Below are positions 33,076 to 46,246 of a stretch of 64,000 nt of DNA, one piece after another. The stretch's first letter is position 1, and every line of letters begins with the position of its first letter. A program made the translations under genes and the position numbers. The notes below the pieces were generated by a model. That model searched no databases. It had not been told where the DNA came from and saw only the letters and a list, made by a program, of their open reading frames with translations. The stretch comes from Micropterix aruncella (Eukaryota; Arthropoda; Insecta; Lepidoptera; Micropterigidae), in contig OX155967.1 of assembly GCA_944548615.1 (NCBI GenBank), positions 4,623,281 through 4,687,280 on the forward strand. Direction: 5' to 3'.

Positions 33076-33692
33076 GTAATGGGCGTCCCAAAATTAACGC
33101 AAGATTTGAATGAAATAAAAAACGATGTTCTTTTTCCTTTAAATTGTTATTTTTTATTGAATCGTAAAGTACACAGGAAAGGGTATGGTATGTATGGTAT
33201 AACACATCGGGCAAATCTCATGGAGTAATTGAATTGTTTTATGGCCTGTATGGCACCGTCTTGTTAAAACCACATTCCACAACAATTTCATACAATTTAA
33301 GCCGTAACACAATTCAATTACTGCATGAGACATTTCTTAGCCGTGTACTCCTTCGTTTCAGTGATAAGAATTGGACCCCCTGATCGTGGGATTTAACACC
33401 ATTGGATTTCTGTTTATGGTTTTATGGTGTTATTTTAAGTTAGACCTATGCCAACAAGCCCATAAGGAAGCATGTATTGAAGGAGCAAATTTAACGTTGC
33501 ATCAACGCAATTAAGTCACATACATGCAAAATGGTCATGGAAAATTTTGAAAAAGAGTGTATATGTGCAAAGCCGTGGAGGCCATTTGCCCGATGTGTTA
33601 TACCATACATAATAACCCTATCCTGTGTACTGTACAATTAAAGTGTTTTTTATTTAATTCAAATCTTGTGTTAATTTTGGGATACTCATTAC
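33076..33692. mobile_element. Mariner-like relic, copy B
   Basis: Copy of 1224-1840 with the same long inverted ends. Confidence 0.63.
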
Positions 33693-34103
33693 ATACATAA
33701 AAATATAATATGTACACATATATGCTACGTTTTAATTTGTCTTGATATAAGAAAACTTACAATAAATGCTTCCAAAATGAAACAATTCTGGCGGTTACAT
33801 TACTTGATTCGTCTAAAAGTTTTATGAATAAAATAAATTGGCACTTATGACTGTACATAAGACATTTCTAAACATATTACAGCATATGATTCTTATAAAA
33901 ATCTCTAAATTTTAGACAGTATAACATTTCATTAAAATATTTTTAATAATAATATAGGTTTGTTTGTTCGTTAACGTTTTGGAAGCCAGCCTTCACGCGC
34001 AAAAAAGGCACTGCACATTTCTTGGTCGATTTTGGGTATAAATACTAACAATATCGTTTTTCTATGAATCCTCTCTTGTTACCTAATAATTAATCTTGTT
34101 ATG

Positions 34104-34355
<252 letters not shown>

Positions 34356-34691
34356 CACTTGCGAGCAACTAAATCGACTCACCCCCTCAGGTCGGATAAA
34401 AACCAGTTTTTTTCTAAAATGACTAACCGGATTTACACCAAATATATATTTTTATGAAAACCTAATTATTTAGCTTTCTAATGACAACATTTAAAAAAAA
34501 ATCGGTTCAGAACTTTTTAAATAATAATTACTGAACGGACGTATTGAGAAAGTACGGTATTTGTCGCAAAAAGTTTCCGCGTCTTTAATCACTCATAAAT
34601 CCCCCCGGAACAGGTTTATTTTTAGCAGTTACTTATCAGTAGTTGACGCGAAAAAATCTCCGTAAGCCAAACTCATTATTATCGTAAAAGT

Positions 34692-34994
34692 ATGGATACT
34701 ACACCAAAAAAGACCGCCCAGGTTATTGCTTTAATGCAGCAGAGCCTTAGTCAACGTACAGTTGCTCGTCAAGTGGAATTTAGTCAGTCTGCCGTCTCAA
34801 GGGTAAAAAGAAGGTTTGAACAAACTGGTACCATCAATCGGAGACCAAATAGCAGCCGGTTACGGTGCGCTTCTGAGATAGACGACCGTTACATCGCTTC
34901 GACGTTACTGCAGAATCGCGACCTCGCTGGCAAACCCCTCAAGCACGTAACATCCATTTGGGGACATGTATGGCGGCCGCCTAACAATCCGTAA
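34692..34994 (+). pseudogene. Tc1-like transposase HTH fragment, copy B
   Basis: Identical peptide to 2881-3183. No catalytic domain follows. Confidence 0.6.
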
Positions 34995-36782
34995 CATCCG
35001 ATTTTGGATATCGCGCTCGCCGCTGCGAAAAATGCAATTTACGATTCGAATCGTCGTACTTTAATGCTTTCTGACCGCGGGACGACATGGCCAAATAATC
35101 TTTCATTCGCCGGCCAACGACGATAACATCGACCGCCGATTTAAAAACTCAGCATTAGACGTCAAAACAGCATTGTCGATCGGCCACCCCGCGGCGGCGT
35201 ATAGTTCCGCGACGTGTTTGTTTTGTGAAGTGTTTTGTGTATATAAGTGCAGTGTATACCGGATAAAAGTAAGTAATTTCCCTTTTTAAGTAGTTTAGCC
35301 ATTAGGATTATTCAATTTCCACAATCCATTTGCTGTTTTTCACGAATTTTCGAAGAAAACACTTTGTCAACAACATACGGCTCGCGAAAAAATGGCCGTT
35401 TTTATTTTGTAATGTTTGTGAAATATCCCTATATATCGCGAAACATGACGTAATGTCGCTTTAATTTACTAATAAAATAGGTATTGCTTCATTTACATCC
35501 TAAGTTATCACATAATTAGGCGTATTTTGAACATTATATGTTGTTTTTCTAATATGGCTCGCGAAAATGAAACTTGTTTTGATAATTACTATGAGAGAAA
35601 AAAGTGCGATTTTCCATAGTTTTTCGATGAAATGTGACTCTTTGGAGTATAGTAATTAGTTATTAGACATATAATAAGTCTATGATAAGACAATATAATT
35701 GAAAAAATCTAACGAATTTTATATTATGGGCATTCAAAGTTTATTATTAGGTTCGGAAGCGGAAACTCTCAAAACTTTAGATTTTTCTATAATATCAGAC
35801 AAAGGTCAAAGTTCTGGTGTGATTTCTAAGAAGAAGTGATGTAGTAATAAAGTTATTTTGAAAGAATTTCATATAAAAAAATACCATAAGTAGTCACAAA
35901 TTAAAAATTAAAAAATTTTTTTTTACGAGAATAAATAAAATTTTTCTTGGCTGAATAAATAAATATTTTTTCCGTATTTTTGTATGCAAATAAGTAAAAA
36001 AAAAATATCGTTTTGGTAAAGCATTTAATAAAGAACATAACTGTATTTACAATTTTTGATATTTACAAAAACTGTATTTACAAAAAAATCGAAATGAGTT
36101 TATAGGCGAGTTTTTTTCAGTTTGCCAATTTTGTAATATTTATTCATTATTATCTTAATTGTTTTACGAGATAAGGTTATAATGTTTTATATGTCAAATT
36201 TCAATGCGATCATTTTTCTCTTTATCTTTTTTTATTCCGTTTAGTGGTTTATAAGTTATGATCGTTTTTCTCAAGGCCGTTGACTCGCGTCGATTTTTTG
36301 CGCGCGAATATGTCGCGCGCAAAAGTGATAGGTGTTTTTACCTCGCAACGCGCGCCGCAGCATCGCCGCGTCGCTTCAAGCCGCCGTGTACAGTAGGAGC
36401 TGAGACAAGTTCAAGGGGTAGCTGTCAGTCAGTGAACGATCAGAAAATGCTTGAAAAAATCCGACCTCATTCCAAAAACACCTGTCACAGGCCTTAAATT
36501 GACCACACGCCACTAGCAAGCGCGCGTTTAATTTGCTCGAGAGGACGTCAGTTGGAGAATATAGCATTGGCGGTCAGTTTTATTTACTGACGAGAGCAGA
36601 ATGTGTCTGTATGGCAGCCACAGAATAGGCTGGTTCTCCAGGCATCCAGGTGAGCAATTTTCGCAGTGCTGCCTTCGCTGAAACAGTCTCCTACTGCGGC
36701 GTTTCCTGCATGATGTGGGCTGGATTTTTTTTAGAGGGAAGGTCCAGCCTCGTTTTCGTGCCAGGGGAGGGTCGGAGAGAAT

Positions 36783-37194
36783 GGGGGGCGCCAGTTTTGC
36801 ATGCGGCAATTTTGCACAAATGTCACTTTTGACAGTTCCAAATCTGTTGAGGGCAGATTTGCAGGAGGCAACCTTGCAGGCGGCAACCTTGCAGGCGGCA
36901 ACCTTCAGTACAGTTTTTAAGTTTTTCTGTTAGGTTAGGTTAGGTTAGGTTTTTCTTTCCCTAAAATCGAAGTGACATTAATTACCGGCATCCTTGTAGT
37001 GGATGACTTTTATACATCAAACTAAACATTAAAAAAAATGTTTTAAGTTTTTCTGTTAGGTTAGGTTAGGTCATTTTGACATTTGCAAAAGTGCCTTCTG
37101 CAAGATTGCCTTCTGCAAAACTGCCGCCTGCAAGAATGCCGTCTGCAAGATTGCCGTCTGCAAATTTGCCTTCTGCAAGTTTGATGGGACCCGA
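36783..37194. mobile_element. Foldback-like element, unit A of copy B
   Basis: Counterpart of 4973-5383, with one extra G at the start and a T-to-C change in the first 15-bp unit. Confidence 0.6.
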
Positions 37195-37331
37195 GAGAAT
37201 TCGTCGTACTGCGCATATTTCCAGTTTTGACAGCTGTGTTTACGTCGCGCGTAATGTTTCGCGTCATTGGCCGCTTTTATTCCGCTTTTCTCGTTTTGTG
37301 CGGGAAATTATTAAATTGACGATGAATAAAA

Positions 37332-37742
37332 GGGGGGCGCCAGTTTTGCATGCGGCAATTTTGCACATATGTCACTTTTGACAGGTCCAAATTTGTTGAG
37401 GGCAGATTTGCAGGAGGCAACCTTGCAGGAAGCAACCTTGCAGGCGGCAACCTTCAGTACAGTTTTTAAGTTTTTCTGTTAGGTTAGGTTAGGTTAGGTT
37501 TTTCTTTCCCTAAAATCGAAGTGACATTAATTACCGGCATCCTTGTAGTGGATGACTTTTATACATCAAACTAAACATTTAAAAAAATGTTTTAAGTTAT
37601 TCTGTTAGGTTAGGTTAGGTCATTTTGACATTTGCAAAACTGCCTTCTGCAAGATTGCCTTCTGCAAAACTGCCGCCTGCAAGAATGCCGTCTGCAAGAT
37701 TGCCGTCTGCAAATTTGCCTTCTGCAAGTTTGATGGGACCCG
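37332..37742. mobile_element. Foldback-like element, unit B of copy B
   Basis: Counterpart of 5521-5932 with a single-base change next to the second TTAGG run. Confidence 0.6.
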
Positions 37743-37973
37743 AATAAAAGAGTTAGTTCTACCACAGGAAGTGTGATGGATGCGGATTGATCAGGAGCAG
37801 GAGATACGAAAGGTGTGACAGCATTTTTTGTCACGCTTCTCTTCGGACGAAAAAAGGTAAATAGCAAGTTTTAAGCCAATATTTATTCAATTTTATATAT
37901 TCTAAGCTTCAACGCAGTAAGCAAATTAGCAAATAAGCTCGGCGCAGTAAGCAAATTCCATAAAAATATAAAG

Positions 37974-38297
37974 TTGGCGGCGTCAGTAGTGAAAGACACG
38001 CTATTTCGTTTTATCGATATCGATGGATTAGGGGCTGTCCACATATTACGTAATCACGGTTTTGGGATTTTCGACATCCCTCCTCCCCCATGTCAAGACG
38101 TATTCAGCTGCCTGACTACCCCCCCCCCCCCTCCCTCCATGATTACGTTATCAACCGAATTCGAGGAAAATGTGGAGAATCGTGAACCGAGCGTTTGTAA
38201 AGTGTTTGAAGACTTCCACGATGACGCGAAACTCCGGATCCTTCGTGCACTTTTTGTATTTCTTTTTAAACTGCCCCACTCGTCGGCCTGCCGTTGA
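37974..38297. repeat. TTACGTAA-type repeat, copy B
   Basis: Counterpart of 6171-6491 with a longer poly-C run. Confidence 0.35.
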
Positions 38298-39731
38298 TTA
38301 CGTAATCAGGACGGGCGTTAATTTGTGTATTTTTTATATGTTTTTTGATATGTTTAATTTTTTTATATGTTTAATTAGTGTTTTTTGTATTATTTATATG
38401 TTCAATATTTTTATTTGTTTAATTAATTATTGTTTAATATGTTATTGACACGGTTTTTCACAAAAAACCACGCAACTATCATATGATGGCAACAATATTT
38501 ATTTACATTATATTTTAAAATAAAAGATCACTTTTGGGATTTTCCATGCTAAATAGAATTACACTACCCTCTGAAAATCATGATCCATACACGATCAGAA
38601 TAATAGTAGAATTTGTGTTAACTCTGTGTATTAAAGAGAATCAGTTATAATATAATTTCAATGACCTTACGAATTGATTAATGATAAATATAATTATAAA
38701 ATAAACGAATATAATTTATAAATGTAATGATTTTACAGATGGGTTTTTTTTACAGTTGACTCCAAAGAAAAACAAAAATATTTGCGCGACTGAAAAGGAC
38801 CAGATGTACGTTGTCGTCATTGAGAACGGTAGACGACCGAATCACCAGGGACATAATAACTTCAGCAATGAAAAATAAATATCGCAAACACCAAGGACGA
38901 CGCTGAACAAGACTGAAAATTGAAATTTATATGATAGATAAGTTGTATAGTCACTTTAAAATGTTTTTTTTAATTGTCAACTGTTTTGCTTATCATATAT
39001 TTAGCATAAATATCGCCACGTATTTTGTATAAAATAAGTAAAATTTTGTGACTATTTGACAGGTCTGATGGTACGGTTATTAACTGTGTGTGTGTGTGTG
39101 TGTGTGCATTTCCAAAATCTGTTTATTAGCCAATTGGATACGAATATGTTTGTTATGTAACTATAAATACTTTTTTCATGTACTTGTCATGTCATGTATT
39201 TCGTTTTACTTTAACATAAGCAATAGTAGATATTGTCACATGAGCAGTATGCACCTGTAAACATACAAGCATATTGTTATCATTTTATTTTATTGCAATA
39301 CAACGAATCATTTAGTTTTTTTCACCAGCATAATCCGGATGAAATAATATGTAGGCATTGATATAGGATTTTTCTCGCGAATATAAAATGTTCTGTACCT
39401 AATAATTATTCCTTGTTAAATACACAATGTTCTAAAGTATGTGCATAATTAAACCGCACGCTTGATTCGTAATTTTTTTTTTGTTGATTTACAAAATGAA
39501 AAAAAATATATTCAAATTTTGTGGGAGTGCGTGGGGTAAATCGCAGCATTTTTATCGATATCGATATTGATGAATGGGCACGGAGTCACATTCTTAACTA
39601 TTGGATTGACAGTTGGCTACAATGCGATGTTACTGTTTCTGCTACTGGCACCTTATTTGTACGTAACTCCATACAAAAGTGAATTTCAATTCAAATGTAC
39701 TGAGTTCCGCATCTTATTTATATGATCAGTG

Positions 39732-40039
39732 TTTTACAAATGTCAAAATGACCTAACCTAACCTAACAGAAAAACTTAAAACATTTTTTTTAATGTTTAG
39801 TTTGATGTATAAAAGTCATCCACTACAAGGATGCCGGTAATTAATGTCACTTCGATTTTAGGGAAAGAAAAACCTAACCTAACCTAACCTAACAGAAAAA
39901 CTTAAAAACTGTACTGAAGGTTGCCGCGTGCAAGGTTGCTTCCTGCAAGGTTGCCTCCTGCAAATCTGCCCTCAACAAATTTGGAACTGTCAAAAGTGAC
40001 ATTTGTGCAAAATTGCCGCATGCAAAACTGGCGCCCCCC
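39732..40039 (-). mobile_element. Truncated inverted foldback-like element at block edge
   Basis: This is the reverse complement of about 36783-37085: it runs from ACAAATGTCAAAATGACC through two CCTAA runs (reverse of TTAGG) to the 15-bp array and ends GGCGCCCCCC at 40039. The opposite arm, which should lie left of 39732, is missing. The truncation coincides exactly with the end of the duplicated block, so the element lies at a rearrangement breakpoint. It is 213 bp from the anillin start codon. Confidence 0.7.
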
Positions 40040-40252
40040 ATAACAAAACAGCTTCCCAAAATGGCAACATAGCAATTACCAAACTTCAAATTTGAAAGAT
40101 CCGTTTTTGTTGGCATCTCGGTTCGCGCGGTCTCGATTGATGCTTTTTTCCGGTTTTATTGTGAGAGAATCTAGTAAAAACTCTTATATTTATCGCAATT
40201 GTTAATGTTTATTGTGATTAAGTGAATTTTCAAGTTATATTAGGGCTTCGCC
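40040..40252 (+). promoter_or_regulatory. Anillin 5' flank / probable promoter and 5' UTR
   Basis: Unique sequence between the truncated foldback-like element and the start codon. No TATA box is clear. An in-frame TAG at 40241-40243 lies 9 bases before the ATG, and CGCCATGG around the ATG is a good start context. The promoter must lie here or within the repeat. Confidence 0.4.
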
Positions 40253-40276
40253 ATGGATATGGACCCTTTTACAGCG
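40253..40276 (+). CDS. scra: Anillin exon 1 (start codon exon)
   Basis: Eight codons, MDMDPFTA, then donor GCG|GTTAGT. The MDPFT start is the conserved N-terminus of anillins and continues in exon 2 as RMLERARARREKLDKKL, matching the family's MDPFT...LLER.RARRE pattern. A second ATG at 40259 would give exactly MDPFTA and may be used as well. Too short for ORF calling. Confidence 0.82.
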
Positions 40277-40619
40277 GTTAGTGTTTTTGATATTTTGGTT
40301 TGCGAATGTCAATGTCAAATCAGAATCATGCGCTTTTGGGGCAGATTATTCAAATGCTGCGAAATTAACATGTTATATAACACAAACGGGAATGCTGTTA
40401 AAGTATATTTTTCGTTGATATTTATAGTTTCAAAGCACATACATTTTAGATGTTTACTAAAATTTCCATTTTGAATGAAGATGTCAACCGTCATTACGTC
40501 AAGCCTATCCTGTCGTGTGGTTGAATGGTCGGGCCAATCCCTAGATAAGCTAGGATTTCTTATTTGGGTGATACCTAGAAGGTTGGGTTAGGGTTTTTGG
40601 GGTCAAAGAAGAAATTCTC

Positions 40620-40950
40620 GGAATGAATGTGGTATTGGCAACTTTTTCGTTTATCAAAAAAAAGAACCACTACTAGATTCGATCATTTTAATGCTAAATC
40701 TGATAGGAAATAGAATTGAACACAATATTTCGAGACATTAAATTTTCAGATTTACATGCTATGAGGAAAAATATTCGATTAGTTGCGATAGGTATTTATG
40801 ATATTAAAAAAACTAACAACCTACCACCATATACGTGTTTATTATTTGTTTTTAAAAAGAAACTAACAACCTCACGGAATGCAGGTGTTTGACTCTTCTT
40901 TAAATGCTTCTATCTCGCTTATTTGTTGAGGCCGAATGAAGATATTGTAT
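40620..40950. repeat. Old interspersed repeat carrying an empty MITE site
   Basis: Collinear with the halves of 13490-14010. The region around TTCTTTAAATGCTTC (about 40897) is intact here and split by the 251-bp MITE there. Confidence 0.5.
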
Positions 40951-40987
40951 CAAAGTAGCAGCTAACAGTTTCGTGCATATATCTTGG

Positions 40988-41915
40988 GCCATAGTTCAAG
41001 TTCAAGTTCAAGTTGTTTATTTTCAAAAATCTTTACAGATTGTAGAAACATAGTAAAATAACAGGTAATAATAATTGAAAGCATGAGAAATAACTTAAAT
41101 TAAAGAATAAGAAATAAAATTAGTGTAATTTAAACGATTAAAATTTAAATTAAAATATCATTTAAAAATATCAAATCACAATGATAATAATATTTAGTCG
41201 CATTCACTTAAAACAAATAAAATTTAGAAAAGGAATTACAATTTATAATCATTTCATTTAAAATCGTTACATTGTATGTTTCAAGTTTCAAGTTTAGTTT
41301 ATCGTCTTCAAAACTTATAAATAGTTATTTATACATATTTAATTTTCGATTTTACACAATACTTTCGTTAGCCGTTCTTGGTGAATTGTACGTATTCTTC
41401 AAAGGTGTAAAAAATATTTTCTAAAATAAATTTTTTTAAGGACTTTTTAAATATATTGTTAATTTTAATATCTTTAATATATGGAGGTAACATATTAAAA
41501 AAATAGGGACCGGAGTATTCCTTGACTTGTCTCGCTATTTTTAAATTTGCTTTAAGTAACATGTATTTTGATTTGTTTCTGGTGTTTATGTCATGAATAT
41601 GGGAAAATTTTTTTTGAAGGTCTCTTTTCTTGTGGAAATCCGTTAGTACATTTAAAAGGTACAATGAAATGAACGTTAGAATTTTCAGTCGTTTAAAATG
41701 ACTTCTGCAGGATTCGTCCCATTTCAAATTTGCTATAATGCGTATTGCTCTTTTTTGCAGTTTGAATAGAGGTTCTCTGTGGCACGCATAACAATTACCC
41801 CAAGTACTAATAGCGTAACTTAAAATACATTCAAAGTAGCTAAAATACACATTTCTAGTCTGGACTTCATTTAGCGTTTTCCTTATGATTCGTAATGCAT
41901 AACATGCCCGACTTA
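40988..41915 (-). pseudogene. LINE ORF2 C-terminal fragment with short-repeat tail
   Basis: The minus-strand frame 41368-41915 reads as a polymerase thumb and C-terminus: SRACYALRIIRKTLN, then FECILSYAISTWGN, then LFKLQKRAIRIIANLKWDES, then HDINTRNKSKYMLLKAN. The 3' end runs to a (CTTGAA)n-type tail seen as CAAGTTCAAGTTCAAGTT at about 40995-41012. It lies in anillin intron 1, opposite to the gene. Confidence 0.75.
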
Positions 41916-41999
41916 ATATACCCGACATATAACCTGCATATAATATGCCCGACATATAACCTGCTCTTACGTTGGGTCGCAGTTTAACTGCCATCCGGT

Positions 42000-42545
42000 A
42001 GCTTCCTCAAAGAGGTATGAACTTTGAGAGGACTCTGTTCCCCTGTCACGGCTGTGTCATGAACAGGTGTCACGATCACGGTACATGGGCTGACTTCCCA
42101 ATGCCTCGCGGGAAGTTGGGCTCGTATGGGCTCGTCGGTGGAGCTAGACAGTGGACTAACTAGAGTTGTCAACTACAACGTGTGTACCCGTCACCTCATG
42201 AAGTTTTAACGATATCAGATCGTTCTGTCTCCCTTGAAGTGAGTGCAGAAGACTTGGGACGAAAAACAATCAATCCACTGTCTAGTTCTGCCACCTGCCT
42301 ATCAGAGGCCAACGCCTCACAGTGAGGCACCGGGAAAGGTACCCAGCGGGCAGCAGTGACCAACCCCATACAACTGGGTCTTAGTGGCCAAACTGCAACA
42401 GGGCCCATTAGCTCCCCATTACAGTGGACTGTCTTTGTCTGCCAAGTCTTCGCGCTCACTCCATGGGAGATAGAACAACCTGATTTGCTAAAACTCGCTA
42501 GGGTGGCAGGTTCGCCCGTACTATTTGACAACCCACAATGTATCA
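42000..42545. repeat. Unclassified GC-rich interspersed repeat, copy 2
   Basis: Contains the family words (CCTCGCGGGAAG, GGGCTCGT, GACAGTGGACT) and an inverted second half (AGAACGATC in reverse, CAATCCACTGTC), so two copies or arms lie head to head. Confidence 0.55.
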
Positions 42546-42613
42546 CAAGCGCTAAGTCTCTTTCTAACTTACGGCATAACTTCCAGGATATATTAATTAA
42601 ATACCATAATTAA

Positions 42614-43000
42614 ATTTAATAAATACCATGATCTCGCAAATGCCGTCACCCGGAACGGCTTCACTGTTCACCTTCACGCGGTGGAAGTAGGCGCTCGTGG
42701 CCTGCCAGCTAAATCTTTGTTTCACCTTTTTAAAGATCTTGGTCTCTCCAGGAAAATAATCAACTCCTTTCTAGAGAAATTATCTAAAACCGCGATTTCT
42801 GCATCTCAAATTCTATGGCTTCGAAGGGGGAGTGAATGGGTGGTAAGGTGAACGCTCACATGTGGCAAGACAGCTGCCCTAAACCTACCACCGCCGGTCG
42901 TAAGTCCGGAATCCACCCTTCACCTCCCAGAAGTGCAATAATTATATATGATGGGCCCGATTTTTGGTCGGTGAATTCCATGGCAGCTCAGTTTGTATTT
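42614..43000 (+). mobile_element. RLE retrotransposon 3' end
   Basis: Matches 12239-12626: the coding tail from NKYHDLANAVTRNGFTVHLH to the TGA, then the 3' UTR ending near GTTTGTATTTT. About 5 percent diverged. In anillin intron 1, same strand. Confidence 0.85.
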
Positions 43001-43737
43001 TAATTTTTATTGCAATGGGATCGAGTCAGTAATCATAATCCTAATCAGTTTATTTAATTCAAATAATACAGTACAGAACTATAATCATATCATACCTAGT
43101 ACTATACAATATTTTGAATTCGTCAAATTGAAAACAAACACATTATAAAAATATAAGATGGTCATGGGAATCAAACTATTTATGTATTTAATATTTTTTT
43201 TAAATTAATAAGTAAAAGGAAATAGGAAAAAGGAATTTAATCACATGTGGTGTGATAGTGTAAGAAATTAGACATAGTCAACTATTCGGAATAAGTCATA
43301 ATTTAGAAAAAGCATATCTACCAAATAATAAAAATCTAATGCAATCATAACAAAATATGATCTATAGACTTATTAAAATCAAAACTATTTGGTAGATACA
43401 ACTTTGAAAAAAAAAGAATCTTAAAAAATATACAATAAATTGAAATAAGTAGTCAAAGGCACAATTTAGAGTAAATAACCAAATAACCAATGAATCTTTG
43501 GTAGTATAATCAACAAACAAAAAAACTACAAAAAATAATTGAGAAAAAAATTCAGTGAAACGTCTCATAACGAACATAAAGAGTAATTCGCAGTAATTCT
43601 TCTTTATGTCCATAAAGAGTAATTCTTCTTTATGCTCATAAAGAGTAATTCGCAGTAATTCTTCATAATGAGTAATTCGCCCCTCTCATAACGAGTATGG
43701 GAAATTGTTTCGCTTGACGAGTAAGAGTCTGGAATGA
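43001..43737. other. AT-rich intron sequence
   Basis: No element or gene recognised. Short direct repeats of a 30-base word (CATAAAGAGTAATTC...) occur at 43575-43680. Confidence 0.4.
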
Positions 43738-44830
43738 GTTATTTATTTATTTATTTATTTATTTCCCAAAACATAATTAACCTTACAGATGATACCAAAT
43801 CGTTAATTATTTTTCTTGGCTATTATTCTAGATTATAACTATTATTCTACCATAGACTATTATTATAATTCCACTGTTAATCATATTATTATTGCTCTAC
43901 TCCATCACTATTACTATCATTATTATTCTAATATATAGATTATTATTCTAGACTATAGCAAACGAGACAGAGGAATCCGTTAGAGCGTAATATTCAACGA
44001 TTATACTTACATATATCTAATGTTTATCTAACCTTTCTTATTATACTAGTTACGACTTTTTAACAATTTTAATACTACATACTACATATTTATCTAATTA
44101 CTTGATTGCTAGCAAATGCCATTACCGTACTTTGCAGTTGTGCTAAGTTCACCGTCCAAATATTCAATTCTGGCTCAGTCGAACAAAGTGCATTTAGGGT
44201 ACGAAGCGTCCGCACCGTGAAGCAGTGTTAAACGATGTTAGTTCTAGCTCGCGGTACAAACAGACCGATTCTTCTAAGGATGGTCGGATTATCAACGGAC
44301 CCCCTAAGCAGTTTATATATGTGGCAGATTGACAGCCAATCTCTTCTTACGCTTAGTGAGTTGTACCCAACCATCCCCAGAATAAATGCCGTAGGATATA
44401 GAAAGGGATAATATCCATGCTGTTTAAAGTACAGGAACCTCAGAAAGCGTTTCTGTATACTCTCCAGCCTGGATATGTAGCTATTTTCGTAAGGACTCCA
44501 TATTGCCGCGTTGACTTCTAATCTGCTCCGAATTAGGGAATTGAATAGGAGGCGCATGACAAATGTGTTGTTGAACTGCCTCATGCTCCTCATTACAAAA
44601 CCTAGCAATTTGTATGAATTATCAACTAGGGTGTAGATGTGCTGTCTGTATGTCAACCGTGAGTCAAATGTCACTCCTAGGTTCCTTGTTTGATTGCTCG
44701 TTATGAGAAGTTCCACTGTACGATTTAACCTTTCGGAAGCCAGTAATTTCATCAAAATCTTCGAAGTCCTCGAACGTTTGTTTGTAGAAGGTGTGTGCAA
44801 GCATACTAATGTATAACGGTGGTTCATTCA
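43738..44830 (-). pseudogene. LINE ORF2 fragment with (AAAT)n tail
   Basis: The minus-strand frame 44228-44827 has the RT C-terminal pattern RNLGVTFDSRLTYRQHI, then NTFVMRLLFNSLIRSRLE, then IWSPYENSYISRLESIQKRF. The 3' UTR continues to a (TTTA)n run on the + strand at 43738-43767, the tail. It is in the antisense orientation inside anillin intron 1. Confidence 0.78.
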
Positions 44831-44892
44831 ATGGCAGGCTTCAATGACAGGCTTTTACCGCAGTAGAGGGAGAAATAGAGCCAATAATTTAA

Positions 44893-45553
44893 CCCTTCGG
44901 CTACGTAACGACCAAATTTGGTTGCACATCAGAACCGTTGACTACGTAACGACCGATATTGGCGGCTTGCTCCCGGAGCGCACAGTAATATTATTTTCTA
45001 ATTCGAACGCATCCTAAATTCCATACCAAATATCTCATTATTACCATAGATACATAGACAGCCGCTAGAATAATTTCGCGCGTCATTTCGCGGATATTTC
45101 TGGTAAAATTCCATTGTCAAACATCATTTTTTTTCGAGAAATCATAAAAAAAAATAATGGTTTTTATGAGCTAATATCGAAATATGTTTGTATCTAAATA
45201 AGCAAAACGAAAACTTACCTTTGATAGAGAATCTAATAAAGATCACGATAGTATTTACAATTTCTAAATAGGGTTCCGTATTTTTCCGTAAGACAAGTAC
45301 AAGTTAGAAAGGCAGAGTTTTTTTCACTTTTTCGACTTTCTCATATTAATTTATAATTATCTAATGGTCTTACAAAATAAGTTTTTTGATATTCTATATA
45401 CGAAATTTCAATGCAATCATTGCACAGTTATTCTTTTTATGATTGCTATAGTAGTTCCATAGTTATAGTACTTTTTGTCGAGCGCGGCGATATTGCAAGA
45501 AATTCCAATAAATTGCCGCGGTCTGTCATGAAATTATGCCGCTATTCGAAGGG
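44893..45553. mobile_element. TTAA-flanked non-autonomous (piggyBac-like) element, 661 bp
   Basis: The left end reads TTAACCCTTCGGCTACG and the reverse complement of the right end TTAACCCTTCGAATAGCG, so a short inverted repeat is flanked by TTAA at 44889-44892 and 45554-45557. No coding frame. The right half matches 8846-9171. It lies about 120 bp before anillin exon 2. Confidence 0.68.
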
Positions 45554-45678
45554 TTAATAAGTACGAATATAATACGGATAATACGAAAAACGCCGATCGG
45601 CGTGCGTGGTTAAAGGCCACCCGTGGTTAAAGGCTAATAAATTTATTAAATAAAGAAATAACAATGTTTTTGTTACAG

Positions 45679-46246
45679 CGAATGCTGGAGCGAGCGAGAG
45701 CACGCCGGGAGAAATTGGATAAGAAGCTATGTGGTGTTGCCGGAGACCCCGCCACGAGGGCCCCTCTCGCTGAGAATGTGGTCCTTCCTCAAAAGACGGA
45801 GGCGCAGTCGACAAAAACGGCCTCACCTTCGTCGTCGGCCAAACCAAAAGCAGTCCCCGGTCGGAAATCGGGCGGCTCCTCATCGAAGGCGGCCGAAGCA
45901 TCGCCGAGGAAGTCGGCAAACGGAACCCCGGTCAAGAAACGAACGAGTGCTTCCCCTCGGAAATCGACCAGCGCGTCAAAAACGCCCAAAACTAGGGTTT
46001 TGCAACCCGTCGAGTCTGAAACGTCGACCACTTCGACAGCGAGCGATTCCAAACCTGTGATCGTGGGGGATGTCACGAAAGACAGCGCTACATTCGAGAT
46101 AAACATCCTAAACAACTGCGATGATATGATTTTAAATATACAAGTCGAAGAAAAGGAAGTGAATCTATCGGAGTACTTAAAGCAGAAAAGAGAAGACAAG
46201 AACGTTATAAGGACTTTCCCAAACAGCAATGTAACAGTCATCACGT
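45679..46246 (+). CDS. scra: Anillin exon 2
   Basis: Acceptor TTTTGTTACAG at 45678; donor GT|GTAAGT after 46246. The 189 complete codons begin RMLERARARREKLDKKL and continue through a serine/proline/lysine-rich disordered stretch with SPRKS repeats, then TFEINILNNCDDMILNIQ and VEEKEVNLSEYLKQKREDK. One base is left for exon 3. An ATG in the intron gives an apparent upstream start at 45664, and the frame reads through the donor to 46485; neither extension resembles anillin. Confidence 0.85.
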
